This document shows, one piece after another, positions 6,991-14,490 of a DNA stretch of 15,993 nt (positions within the stretch are counted from its first letter, which is position 1; each line of letters starts with the position of its first letter). The DNA lies in NCBI GenBank assembly GCA_050248595.1, contig JBFWSB010000055.1:1-15993 (forward strand), read 5' to 3'. Origin of the DNA: JAGWAZ01 sp050248595 (lineage in GTDB: Bacteria > Bacteroidota > Ignavibacteria > OLB7). A program made the translations under genes and the position numbers. The notes under the pieces are model-generated. The model saw only the letters and a list, made by a program, of their open reading frames with translations. It made no database searches and was not told the DNA's origin.

Positions 6991-7048
6991 CCAACAACTC
7001 TATAAACTCTTCTCTCTACACACTCTATGAACTCACCTCTACGAACTC
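6991..7048 (+). repeat. CAACTCT-family repeat, copy B, overlapping the glycosyltransferase stop
   Basis: The same 58-bp degenerate unit as 5601-5658, shifted by exactly 1390 bases. The glycosyltransferase TAG (7041-7039) lies at the same offset in this copy as the dehydrogenase TAA in copy A. Just upstream, TCTCAAC (6958-6964) and GTTGAGA (6975-6981) form a 7-bp inverted repeat with the same core, perhaps a remnant in opposite orientation. Confidence 0.75.
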
Positions 7049-8175
7049 GAATACATCCTTCCCTTCCAAACCATTCCCCCCTTACGTAGCGATAATCGTG
7101 CCGAATTTATTCCGATGATGATTGCCATTAGGCTTGAGAGAGGGTGGAGAAGGGCATATCCACTCTCTTGCTTGAACGTTCGGGCTGTCAGGAGTCGGAT
7201 AGCAATTCCAGTTGTGAGTTGAGAGAGGGGCATCCAGAAGAGAGTGAGGGAGAAATTCCCCTGTAGAATCCCGGCGACGAGAAAGCCGAGCGGAGCAATG
7301 TAGAGCGCGAAGGTGAAGAGGACAAAACCAATCAACAATATCCAGTTGTAGCCGAGTCCGGGGAAGAAGTTCTTGGAGAACCCAGCGATGATCTCTGAGA
7401 GTGATCCATACATCTTACACTCCACGGTATCAACTGCTGCGGCAAGTGCTGTGCGTATTCCAACCTCTTTTGCTCGATGCCCTAAGGCAACATCTTCAAT
7501 GATGATGTTTTTCACCTGCTCATGTCCCCCGATGGTATCGTAGGCAGTTCGCGTTACGCAGAGAAGTTGCCCGTTTGTCGCAGAAAATTTTGGGTCACGC
7601 TTCGTCGTGATCCACCTGTTTGGCAGGTATGCGAAGTAGAGGAACTGTGTCATCGGAATAACCACGTTCTCCCAAAAACTATCCATCCGTTGCAGAGGAA
7701 CACCCGAGAAGAAAGGGACTCCACTCCTTTCGGCAAAAGCAATAAGTGAGGCGATACTCTCTGGACGGTGAACTGTGTCGGCATCGGTGAAGACCAACAG
7801 CTCACCAGAGCAGGCAGCAGATAGTTGATGGCAGGCCCAATTCTTCCCAACCCACCCAGCGGGGAGTGGGAGACCACGTAAGACCGTCAGCTCAGGTCGC
7901 CGTTCTCGCAACTTGAGTAAAATCTCCTCTGTTCTGTCTTCAGAGCTATCGTTCAGCACAACCACTTCGAGGTTGGGGTAGGTTTGGTGGAGTAGTGAGC
8001 TGATGCAGGCGGCGATGTTTGCCTCCTCATTCCGGGCAGGGATTAGAACGGAAACCTTCGGCATAAGTCGGGGGAGGTCATCGCGCCGAATTCGAGCGAA
8101 GGCAAAGCTGTTCCAGATCGCTATAGCGAACGGAATAAGGAGGAGGAGAGATATCGCAACCTGATAAGTCAGCAC
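7039..8175 (-). CDS. GT2 membrane glycosyltransferase, probably for a carotenoid (CruC/CrtQ/HpnB-like)
   Basis: A 378-residue family 2 glycosyltransferase anchored in the membrane. An N-terminal helix (about 4-26) is followed by the GT-A domain: VSVLIPARNEE (41-51), VVVLNDSSEDRT (71-82), the DxD motif in FTDADT (129-134) for nucleotide-sugar/metal binding, and IIEDVALG (225-232) with the probable catalytic acid pair. Three or so helices follow (about 276-304, 308-330, 341-358), then a basic end with KGR (371-373). This layout is shared by carotenoid glycosyltransferases (CruC, CrtQ) and the hopanoid-linked HpnB. The divergent CrtC-like neighbour favours a carotenoid acceptor: hydroxylated end groups are what CruC-type enzymes glycosylate. 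It starts with GTG (8175-8173); no in-frame ATG was seen just upstream. The final Ser residues and the stop are in repeat copy B. Confidence 0.8.
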   Translation of the reverse strand: MLTYQVAISLLLLIPFAIAIWNSFAFARIRRDDLPRLMPKVSVLIPARNEEANIAACISSLLHQTYPNLEVVVLNDSSEDRTEEILLKLRERRPELTVLRGLPLPAGWVGKNWACHQLSAACSGELLVFTDADTVHRPESIASLIAFAERSGVPFFSGVPLQRMDSFWENVVIPMTQFLYFAYLPNRWITTKRDPKFSATNGQLLCVTRTAYDTIGGHEQVKNIIIEDVALGHRAKEVGIRTALAAAVDTVECKMYGSLSEIIAGFSKNFFPGLGYNWILLIGFVLFTFALYIAPLGFLVAGILQGNFSLTLFWMPLSQLTTGIAIRLLTARTFKQESGYALLHPLSSLMAIIIGINSARLSLRKGGMVWKGRMYSSS

Positions 8176-8292
8176 GTCGATTGTTGAATGTTGGGGGTGA
8201 AGATAGGGATTGCCGTCAGGTAAACCGTGGGGCTATTTGTAGATCTGCGTGATCTTCTGCTAACCAACAGATTCTAAGGATAGCCCATTCCA

Positions 8293-9411
8293 ATGCAGGT
8301 TGCCCTACTTCAGAAAATTTCAGCTACTTTCCCATTCCATACTTCTAAACATTGCAAGATGACGATACTTGATTCTTCGCAGGATCACTTTCACGCGATT
8401 GATCTACCCGGTGGGTACGAGTGGACATACTTCGACGGACTTTCCACTGATGGTGAGCTTGGGTTTACGGCAATCTGGTTCCGAGGTGTTCCGATGTCTC
8501 CACGCTATTCCGCTGCTATCGAGAATAATCTGGCTAAAGCATTACCTGCCGACTTCTCGGCCTTTGCCTTTAGCCTCTACCATCGTGGAAAGCCGATTGG
8601 GAGATCGTTAGTTGAGGGACCTGCTACTCTTTTCGATGGCTCGTTAACCTCTCCCGATGCCCGGTTTCGGGAGAACCGGTTGTTTGGTGAGAAGTACAGC
8701 GATGGTTCTACCTCCTTCAGAATAACAGTCGATCAACCACTCCCTCTCTCCTTAAAGAGAATGGTGGGTGAGATTGATCTCCGTTTCCCCCCCTGTGATA
8801 TTGGTTCTGCTATTGGTAGCCTCCAGCCAGAAATAGAAAACGACTATTGGGTTCCTTCCGGACTTGGCGGTCAGTTCTCTGCGGCTGTTGATATAGTCGG
8901 CCCGGCGGGAAAACCAAACCGTCTGCGGTTCAATGGGAGTGCTTACCACGACCGGAACTTTGGGTACAAGCCGTTGCAGTGGATGGATGTTGATTGGCAC
9001 TGGGGAAGACTCCAGACTGGGAACCAGACGTTGATCTACTTCTCGATTGAGCCGCGACCCGGATCGAAGAGCCTTCCTTTCAGTCGCGTGATGTTGTTCG
9101 ATGGTGGAAAGCTGGTTCGCCTTGCTCAGGAGTTCGAGTTCAACCTTCAATCGAAGAATCATTGGACATCGTTGCCCTACCCCTCACATGTTGAGTTGCG
9201 GGGCGAGGATGGGCTTCGAGTAACTATTGCAACCGAATCTCTTATTGAAACAGGTCCCTTCTACCACCGAACATCTTCCCACATCAGCTTTGATTGGGAG
9301 GGGATGCGAGGGGAGGGGATTGGCGTTGGTGAGTATCTTCGCCCCTCGCGACTTCGGGTCGGTTTCTTTCGACCTTTCGTCAAGTTTCGCGCAAAGCGGG
9401 TAACGAAATAG
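8293..9411 (+). CDS. crtC: CrtC-like carotenoid 1,2-hydratase (hydroxyneurosporene synthase family)
   Basis: A 372-residue protein of the CrtC family, which adds water across the 1,2 double bond of acyclic carotenoid ends to give a tertiary hydroxyl. Family landmarks are GGYEWTYFD (40-48; classical members have GGYEWWYFD), FRGVPMSPRY (63-72), and the pair YHDRNFG (218-224) and DWHWGR (234-239), corresponding to the GYHDHNWG...WGR core. The fold is lipocalin-like. No signal peptide is obvious. Start: the ATG at 8293 has AAGGA 12 bases upstream; an internal ATG at 8359 would also leave the whole domain intact. The 117-bp divergent gap with the glycosyltransferase could hold promoters for both. 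The family also contains uncharacterised hydratase/lipocalin proteins, so a non-carotenoid role is possible. No crtB, crtI or cyclase lies in the window. Confidence 0.72.
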   Translation: MQVALLQKISATFPFHTSKHCKMTILDSSQDHFHAIDLPGGYEWTYFDGLSTDGELGFTAIWFRGVPMSPRYSAAIENNLAKALPADFSAFAFSLYHRGKPIGRSLVEGPATLFDGSLTSPDARFRENRLFGEKYSDGSTSFRITVDQPLPLSLKRMVGEIDLRFPPCDIGSAIGSLQPEIENDYWVPSGLGGQFSAAVDIVGPAGKPNRLRFNGSAYHDRNFGYKPLQWMDVDWHWGRLQTGNQTLIYFSIEPRPGSKSLPFSRVMLFDGGKLVRLAQEFEFNLQSKNHWTSLPYPSHVELRGEDGLRVTIATESLIETGPFYHRTSSHISFDWEGMRGEGIGVGEYLRPSRLRVGFFRPFVKFRAKRVTK

Positions 9412-9476
9412 AGAGTTGTTAGTGTCTGATCTATCTCGATAAAAAGTAGTCTTCTATCACGTGCTCACAGGTTCTC

Positions 9477-10103
9477 ATGGCACTCGTTTCACAGTTCGGT
9501 GCGGCAATCCTTGCGATGCAGGATGCACTTCGGAAATCGATCGATGGAAAGGAGAAAAATCCAAGCGTTGCAAACTTTCTAACTGTCTGGCTCGACCGCG
9601 ATGAGTTCTTAAAGAGTTGGGGGTCGCCACTGGAGGAGTCAATCGAAGAGTTCCGCAGCCTGCTGCGTGAAGATGGGGAGCGATTTGTGATTGCAAATGG
9701 GTGGACCTTCAGCGGAATTCTCTCAATCAACATCCTACTTCGGCCACAAGAAGTTCCTTCTATCGTTCGGGCTGAACGCAGAGACCGGCTTTACGAGTTG
9801 AGAGTGAGAGATGATAGTGGAACTCGCCAGGTTACTATTTCGCAACCGACATCGCTTCTCGGTCGCGCCCACGACTCTCCCCCTCGATCATTTCTTGCGA
9901 TTCACGATGCCTCACGCTCTTTCTCTCGTGAACACTTGCTTCTCACCTTTCGTGATTTGAAGCTGAACGTTCACCTACTTGGCCGCAACAAAACGGAGTT
10001 CAACGGGAATCTCGTTGAAGTGGGGAGTGATTTCCAGTTCGATCCCGGTGATGTAATTTGCTGCGGCCCACACACAATCGAACGGACAGCATTGTCCGTG
10101 TAG
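9477..10103 (+). CDS. FHA-domain protein with FhaA-like N-terminal domain
   Basis: 208 residues. The C-terminal part is a forkhead-associated domain that should bind phosphothreonine: LLGR (127-130), SRSFSREH (146-153, with the conserved S-R-x-H), then NKT..NG (171-177). The N-terminal about 95 residues (ANFLTVWLDRDEF..., then ERFVIANGWTFSGILSINI) have the size and pattern of the DUF3662 domain at the start of mycobacterial FhaA, though this match is by eye. In actinobacteria FhaA regulates peptidoglycan assembly downstream of the kinase PknB. The class B penicillin-binding protein starts 26 bases after this stop, so the two are very likely one operon, which supports a cell-wall role. No Ser/Thr kinase or phosphatase is present here to supply phosphothreonine. 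The linker between the domains is about 30 residues. Cytosolic; no signal peptide. Confidence 0.8.
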   Translation: MALVSQFGAAILAMQDALRKSIDGKEKNPSVANFLTVWLDRDEFLKSWGSPLEESIEEFRSLLREDGERFVIANGWTFSGILSINILLRPQEVPSIVRAERRDRLYELRVRDDSGTRQVTISQPTSLLGRAHDSPPRSFLAIHDASRSFSREHLLLTFRDLKLNVHLLGRNKTEFNGNLVEVGSDFQFDPGDVICCGPHTIERTALSV

Positions 10104-10129
10104 CTTTCCACTCCTATCTTGTGCTGACT

Positions 10130-11659
10130 ATGGGAACAATCCTCACATACGTAACGCTTCTGTTGACCACCCTCTTCCTATTTGGAGGACTCGTCAGTCG
10201 TGGAGGGGCATTCGAGAGCCTTAGCATTTTGAGAGGTAGAGGCGTTCGCTTCTCGCTATATGGGATTGTGCTCTTCCTCTTCGTTGCCCTCCTGTGGCGG
10301 GGGACAATCTATATGAACGAGGAACGAGAGGGGTGGATCACCGCAGGGCGCGATCCCGGCGACACAATTTCCCTCGGCTTCAATACCAAATCACGTTTCC
10401 GCAGTATGGCGCAACCGCTGGGGCGTGTCTTCGATAGGAATGGACTGTTGCTTGCGGGCTATGTGGCACAGGAAGGGCACTTGCGTCGGCACTATCCGGC
10501 TGCCAATGCTGTGGCTCACATTGTTGGCTACTGGACAGGGCCGATACGGGATGGAAGTGGCGTGGAGAAAGGGTTGATCTACTTGAACGACTCGCTTCAA
10601 GATGATCGACCTCACGACGTAGTCCTCTCGCTCGACTTGCGATTACAGCAGGAGGGAATGAATGTGTTGCAGGGGCGGAACGGCGCAATTGTCGTTCTGG
10701 ATCCTTCCAACGGTCAAGTCCTTGCGGCGTCAAGCTGGCCGTCATACGATCCGAACGCTGTGTGGGATAACGATTCTTGGCGGGATTTCGCAACGGATGA
10801 GGAGGGGAAGCCATTGATCTCACGCGCGCTAAAAGATAATTTCTCTCCCGGTTCATCAATCAAACCACTGGTTGCAGCCGGTGCGTTACAGCTTAACGCT
10901 GAGCTGCCCGAGAGTGCTGGCTTCGTCTGTAATGGCACATACAGTCCCGGGCCTCGTATTCCTGCAATTTCCGATCACGGTGCTTCGCACGGACGTTTGA
11001 ATCTGGCGAACGCGATGCGGATATCCTGCAACACCTACTTCTCTTGGCTTGCCGATAAATCGATTGGGTACGAGAAGATGAAAGGTTTTCTCGAATCTAT
11101 AGGTGCAAACTCGCGGATGGACTGGAATACAGGAATCTTCTTGAATCAGTATGGTGCTCTCAGAATCGGGGTAAGTCGCGTGCAGGCGAATGATAGGATT
11201 GCAGAGTCACGCATTGGTATCGGTCAGGCATCGGTGAAACTGAACCCACTCCACGCGGCAGTGATGTATGGCGGGATTGCCGAGGGGGGAGTTTTCGTTG
11301 CTCCAACACTTGAACTTGATCGCCAACCAGATACACTCGCTTGGTCGCTTGGGGCAGTTGTTGCCGAGGAAGTTGCCAACCTCTTGTTAGAGCCGCTGAA
11401 AGCGGGAGGAACAGCCGCCGGGATTTTTGGTGGATTGAAGCGGCTGGGGATTACAGGGTACGGCAAGACCGGAACTGCCGACCGCGAACCAGATGGACGT
11501 TCTCCTTCTTGGTTCTCGTCGTTTGGTGAGAAGAATGGAAAACGGTACGTGGTGATTGTTGTTCTCGAAAATCGTCGCGGTGCATACGCAGGTTCCCTCA
11601 ACGCCCCTATGGCCAGCCGAATGTATGAGATGCTGGATAAGTATGGCTATTATCGGTAG
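10130..11659 (+). CDS. Class B penicillin-binding protein (PbpA/FtsI-type transpeptidase)
   Basis: A peptidoglycan D,D-transpeptidase, about 509 residues from the ATG at 10130. All three catalytic motifs are present: SSIK (242-245, nucleophile S242), SCN (299-301) and KTG (446-448). The N-terminal GRVFDRNG (98-105) matches the pedestal motif of class B enzymes. It is short, like actinobacterial PbpA, and lacks PASTA repeats. Two hydrophobic segments occur before it (about 3-22 and 42-58), where most class B proteins have one; see findings. The open frame extends back to 10058, but those 24 extra codons overlap the FHA gene in another phase and look non-native; a GTG at 10121 is an alternative. 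The FHA gene ends 26 bases before the chosen start, so the two are probably co-transcribed. The partner SEDS glycosyltransferase (RodA/FtsW) is not in the window. Confidence 0.88.
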   Translation: MGTILTYVTLLLTTLFLFGGLVSRGGAFESLSILRGRGVRFSLYGIVLFLFVALLWRGTIYMNEEREGWITAGRDPGDTISLGFNTKSRFRSMAQPLGRVFDRNGLLLAGYVAQEGHLRRHYPAANAVAHIVGYWTGPIRDGSGVEKGLIYLNDSLQDDRPHDVVLSLDLRLQQEGMNVLQGRNGAIVVLDPSNGQVLAASSWPSYDPNAVWDNDSWRDFATDEEGKPLISRALKDNFSPGSSIKPLVAAGALQLNAELPESAGFVCNGTYSPGPRIPAISDHGASHGRLNLANAMRISCNTYFSWLADKSIGYEKMKGFLESIGANSRMDWNTGIFLNQYGALRIGVSRVQANDRIAESRIGIGQASVKLNPLHAAVMYGGIAEGGVFVAPTLELDRQPDTLAWSLGAVVAEEVANLLLEPLKAGGTAAGIFGGLKRLGITGYGKTGTADREPDGRSPSWFSSFGEKNGKRYVVIVVLENRRGAYAGSLNAPMASRMYEMLDKYGYYR

Positions 11660-11682
11660 GGAAATGGGAATCGTCACGCAAT

Positions 11683-11713
11683 CCGCCACGGCGGTCGCAA
11701 AGAACGCAAAGAA
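11683..11713. repeat. Small GC hairpin plus a CGCAAAGAA doublet
   Basis: CCGCC (11683-11687) and GGCGG (11690-11694) form a tight palindrome 23 bases after the penicillin-binding protein stop. It is followed by two perfect tandem copies of CGCAAAGAA (11696-11704, 11705-11713). There is no T-tract, so this is not a standard terminator. Together with the CAACTCT copy next to it, this gap is another mosaic of short repeats. Confidence 0.55.
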
Positions 11714-11721
11714 GAAATCTT

Positions 11722-11771
11722 TCACTCTCAACTCTACAAACTCTCAACTCTATCAACTCCCCTCATAACTC
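11722..11771 (+). repeat. CAACTCT-family repeat, copy C
   Basis: Degenerate run CACTCTCAACTCTACAAACT... continuing to CATAACTCG, with heptamer-like AACTCT units. Its first 14 bases (CACTCTCAACTCTA, 11723-11736) recur exactly at 14467-14480. It ends 25 bases before the ATG of the STAND ATPase, so it lies where leader or promoter sequence is expected. Here the flanking genes are both on the plus strand, unlike copies A, B and D. Confidence 0.75.
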
Positions 11772-11796
11772 GACAAATCCGTAGATTGGCCTTCCT

Positions 11797-14247
11797 ATGC
11801 TTGTAGGTCGTACAGAACAGATTATCACCTTGCGTGAGCAAATTGGTGCAGTCCTTGCCGGAAGAGAAGGTCCCAACACCTTCATCGTAACTGGTGAAGC
11901 TGGTATTGGCAAAACTACGCTCTTGAACGCACTTCGAGAGAAGCTCCTGAGCAGCCCTGCTCCACCTGCGGTTATTTCTACTGAATGTTCTACTCCTCTT
12001 GCTGGACACGACATTGGCGAGGTTGAAGCCCTTGCCCCTTGGCTCGGTATTATCGAAGAGCTGGCTGGTGAGGAGAATGAACTCCGCTTTAGGGGGAGGA
12101 CATTGGTGGAGAAACTTGCGCTGGCCTGGGTGCGCTGCATTCCAGTAATCGGCGACGTTCTGGAGTCAGCCGCCGACACGGCGATGATTATCAATCTCGA
12201 GAAGAAGAAAAAGAAAGGGGAGAAAGGAGCCACTCCAGTGAGTGCTGGAAATCAGGAGCAGATGTTCCGGCAGTGCATAAACTTGATGGCAGCCGTTGCC
12301 GCACAGGAACCGCTGGTTATTCTGCTGGATGACATGCACTGGGCCGACACGTCATCAACGAACCTACTCTTCGCCGCAGCACGTGAACTTCAGGGGAAAC
12401 CGGTTGCCTTCGTTGTTGCATACCGACCAGATGAGGCAGCAGTCTCTCGTGCCGGTGCCGGACATCCAATCCTACAAGTAATTGCCGAACTTGAGCGCTA
12501 CTCCCTCACCCAACAAATTCCTGTCCCCTTCCTCGACGAAGGTCAGCTCCGCGCACTTCTCCGCAATCGCTACTCAGACTACCGTTCAGAAGAGCAGTTC
12601 GAGAAGTGGTTGCTACAAATTAGTAGTGGGAATGCTCTCTTCATCACACAGTTTTTGAATACGCTGGAAGAAGACAAGCGGGTTGACTCGAAAACAGGAC
12701 GATTGCTTCGGAGCTTCCACGACGTGGAAACTCCCGACTCTACTTACGCCGTCGTTCGAGAACGTATCCGTCGTCTCGACGACGATGCCCGCGAGTTGCT
12801 TCGGTATGCAAGTGTTGAGGGAGAAGTCTTCACTTCCCAGATGTTAGGGGAACTCTCCGACGTGAATCGACTTCAACTGCTGAAATCGTTGCGGCTGATC
12901 GAGGAGAAACATCGCATCATTCACAACCTCGGTAAGAAACGAGTCTATGCCAGGGAGACAACAGTCTACAAATTCTCTCACACTCTGATTCAGAAGGGGA
13001 TGTATGAGGGGCTTGCCGAAGAGGAACGTGAGGTGCTGCACGAGATGATGCTGGAACTTCTGCTTGAGGAGCAGAAGAGTGCATCGGAAAGTGGGTTGGA
13101 GATCCGTGAGATTGCTCCTCGCATTGCAACCCACGCAGAGATTCTGGGTAAGTACCGGCTTGCCGCAGAGGCAGCAATGCAAGGGGCAGAAGCAAGTTGG
13201 GAAGAACTTGCGGTTGAGGAGACACTTCGGCAGGTAGAGCAAGGTTTGGAATATCTTCGCAAAGCGGAGCGTGAGCATCGGTTCGATATTGGAGTGGGGA
13301 AGTTGGAGGCAAAGTCGTACAGGATTTTGGGGCGGATATATAGGTATCGTGGCGAGTATGATCGAGCACTCGACTGTTCCGTGAAAGCAGAAGAACTTTC
13401 AGTGAAGTGGGGTGACAGCGAGCAAGAGGTTGGGGCATTAATTGACCAAGCAAACTCCCTCCGCTATTTAGGCAGGTTTGAGGAGGCCGAAGTGGTGGGG
13501 CGTCGATCACTTGAGAAGTCAGAAGCGATAGACTACGAAAGTGGCAAAGGGGGAGCGTTAAACAGCATCGGCACGGTTCTCTATTCAATGGGGCGGCGTG
13601 AAGAGGCTACCGAGGTCTACTTGCAGGCAATCGACATTCACCAAGAGTTGGGAGAGATAACCGCGCAGGCTCAGACCCTGAGCAATCTCGGCAACGTCTT
13701 CAACGCTCTGGATCAGACCGATGAGGCAATCCGGTGTTACGAGCGGAGCTTAGAACTCTCTGCCGAATCAGATAACATGGTCTCCTATGGTGTGGCACTT
13801 CTTCACTTGGGAAACATGGCAAACAAGCGTGAGGAGTGGGATGAAGCCGTTGACTACTACGAGCAGAGTATGGAGATCGGCGAGCGGATTGGCTACCGTG
13901 AATTGCAGACGCGAAGTTTAGCAAACATGGGTATTGTTCTGCGGAAGAAGGGAGAGCTTCTCAGAAGTCGTGAGCTATTGCAGGAAGCCGAAACCTTGGC
14001 TCAGAGCTGGGCGCGCGATTCGTTCTTAGCCGATCTCTACGTTGAATTCGCTCGCCTCGACCGGGAGGAATCAGAACAGAGTGTAGGGAGCGAACGGCTT
14101 GACTTCCTCAACCGGAGCAGAGAGCTTTTCCAGAAAGGATTGCTGATCTATCGTGAACTGAAGCACGAAAGAGTGGAAGTGGTGGAAAAGGATTTGGGAG
14201 TAGTTGAGGAGATGCTGAAGGATAACCAGCCAGTTTCACAATCGTAG
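11797..14247 (+). CDS. STAND-type AAA ATPase with C-terminal TPRs
   Basis: 816 residues in three blocks. The N-terminal ATPase is of the AAA_16/predicted-ATPase type: LVGRTEQI (2-9), Walker A GEAGIGKT (33-40), an insert with a very basic stretch (EKKKKKGEKG, 135-144), Walker B VILLDDMHWAD (174-184) and a sensor-like VVAYRPDEA (206-214). The middle (about 320-420) has the winged-helix-like ending FSHTLIQKGMYEGL (393-406) usual in these proteins. From about 505 to 735 come several TPR units (for example LGRIYRYRGEYDRAL, LGNVFNALDQTDEAI). The layout resembles MalT/AfsR-like STAND signal ATPases and the ATPase-TPR part of guanylate/adenylate cyclase fusions. However, there is no DNA-binding, kinase or cyclase domain, so output must be through protein contacts (inference). 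No Shine-Dalgarno is seen. It follows the penicillin-binding protein by 137 bp on the same strand; co-regulation is uncertain because repeats intervene. Confidence 0.85.
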   Translation: MLVGRTEQIITLREQIGAVLAGREGPNTFIVTGEAGIGKTTLLNALREKLLSSPAPPAVISTECSTPLAGHDIGEVEALAPWLGIIEELAGEENELRFRGRTLVEKLALAWVRCIPVIGDVLESAADTAMIINLEKKKKKGEKGATPVSAGNQEQMFRQCINLMAAVAAQEPLVILLDDMHWADTSSTNLLFAAARELQGKPVAFVVAYRPDEAAVSRAGAGHPILQVIAELERYSLTQQIPVPFLDEGQLRALLRNRYSDYRSEEQFEKWLLQISSGNALFITQFLNTLEEDKRVDSKTGRLLRSFHDVETPDSTYAVVRERIRRLDDDARELLRYASVEGEVFTSQMLGELSDVNRLQLLKSLRLIEEKHRIIHNLGKKRVYARETTVYKFSHTLIQKGMYEGLAEEEREVLHEMMLELLLEEQKSASESGLEIREIAPRIATHAEILGKYRLAAEAAMQGAEASWEELAVEETLRQVEQGLEYLRKAEREHRFDIGVGKLEAKSYRILGRIYRYRGEYDRALDCSVKAEELSVKWGDSEQEVGALIDQANSLRYLGRFEEAEVVGRRSLEKSEAIDYESGKGGALNSIGTVLYSMGRREEATEVYLQAIDIHQELGEITAQAQTLSNLGNVFNALDQTDEAIRCYERSLELSAESDNMVSYGVALLHLGNMANKREEWDEAVDYYEQSMEIGERIGYRELQTRSLANMGIVLRKKGELLRSRELLQEAETLAQSWARDSFLADLYVEFARLDREESEQSVGSERLDFLNRSRELFQKGLLIYRELKHERVEVVEKDLGVVEEMLKDNQPVSQS

Positions 14248-14284
14248 CGTTAACCTTCTAATGATCCTTGTGGAATCCGTTGGG

Positions 14285-14420
14285 TATAATAAGTGATGCT
14301 CGCAACTGATACTAACCCCGACTTTTAGTCGGCGGGATTAAGGATGGAAACGGACAGGAAACGGCTTGAAGCCGTTTTCTTCTCTGCTGAGACTCCAGAC
14401 CACCCCGATGAATCGGGGTG
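14285..14420 (+). other. Three-hairpin intergenic structure behind a TATAAT box
   Basis: The 240-bp gap 14248-14487 contains a perfect TATAAT (14285-14290), without a good -35 at 17 bases, followed by three compact stems. Hairpin 1: CCGACT/AGTCGG (14318-14323, 14327-14332; loop TTT). Hairpin 2: AAACGGCT/AGCCGTTT (14359-14366, 14370-14377; loop TGA) followed by TTTTCTTC-like pyrimidines, which could terminate the plus-strand ATPase transcript. Hairpin 3: a perfect 9-bp CACCCCGAT/ATCGGGGTG (14401-14409, 14412-14420). GGAAACGG also occurs twice (14346-14353 and 14357-14364). It may be a palindromic repeat cluster, a bidirectional terminator or a small structured RNA; the sequence alone does not decide. 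Confidence 0.5.
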
Positions 14421-14466
14421 ATAGTGGGAGTTGATGAGTACTTAACAGCAGGTGTGTCGACTCTTC

Positions 14467-14490
14467 CACTCTCAACTCTATACCAACTCA
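14467..14490 (+). repeat. CAACTCT-family repeat, copy D, containing the PopT stop
   Basis: CACTCTCAACTCTATACCAA followed by CTCA. The first 14 bases match copy C exactly. The TGA of the minus-strand DUF368 gene (14490-14488) is the last part of the repeat, the third case in the window of a minus-strand stop codon inside this repeat family. Confidence 0.65.

Noticed and set aside
7216..7225. GAGTTGAGAG inside the glycosyltransferase gene, and a similar one at 9795-9806 in the FHA gene
   Set aside because: Both are explained by well-fitting codons (SQL and YELRV); I did not count them as members of the intergenic repeat family.
9409..9423. TAGAGAGTTGTTAG at the stop of the hydratase
   Set aside because: It resembles the edge of copy B in inverted sense, but only one unit is present, too short to call a repeat copy.
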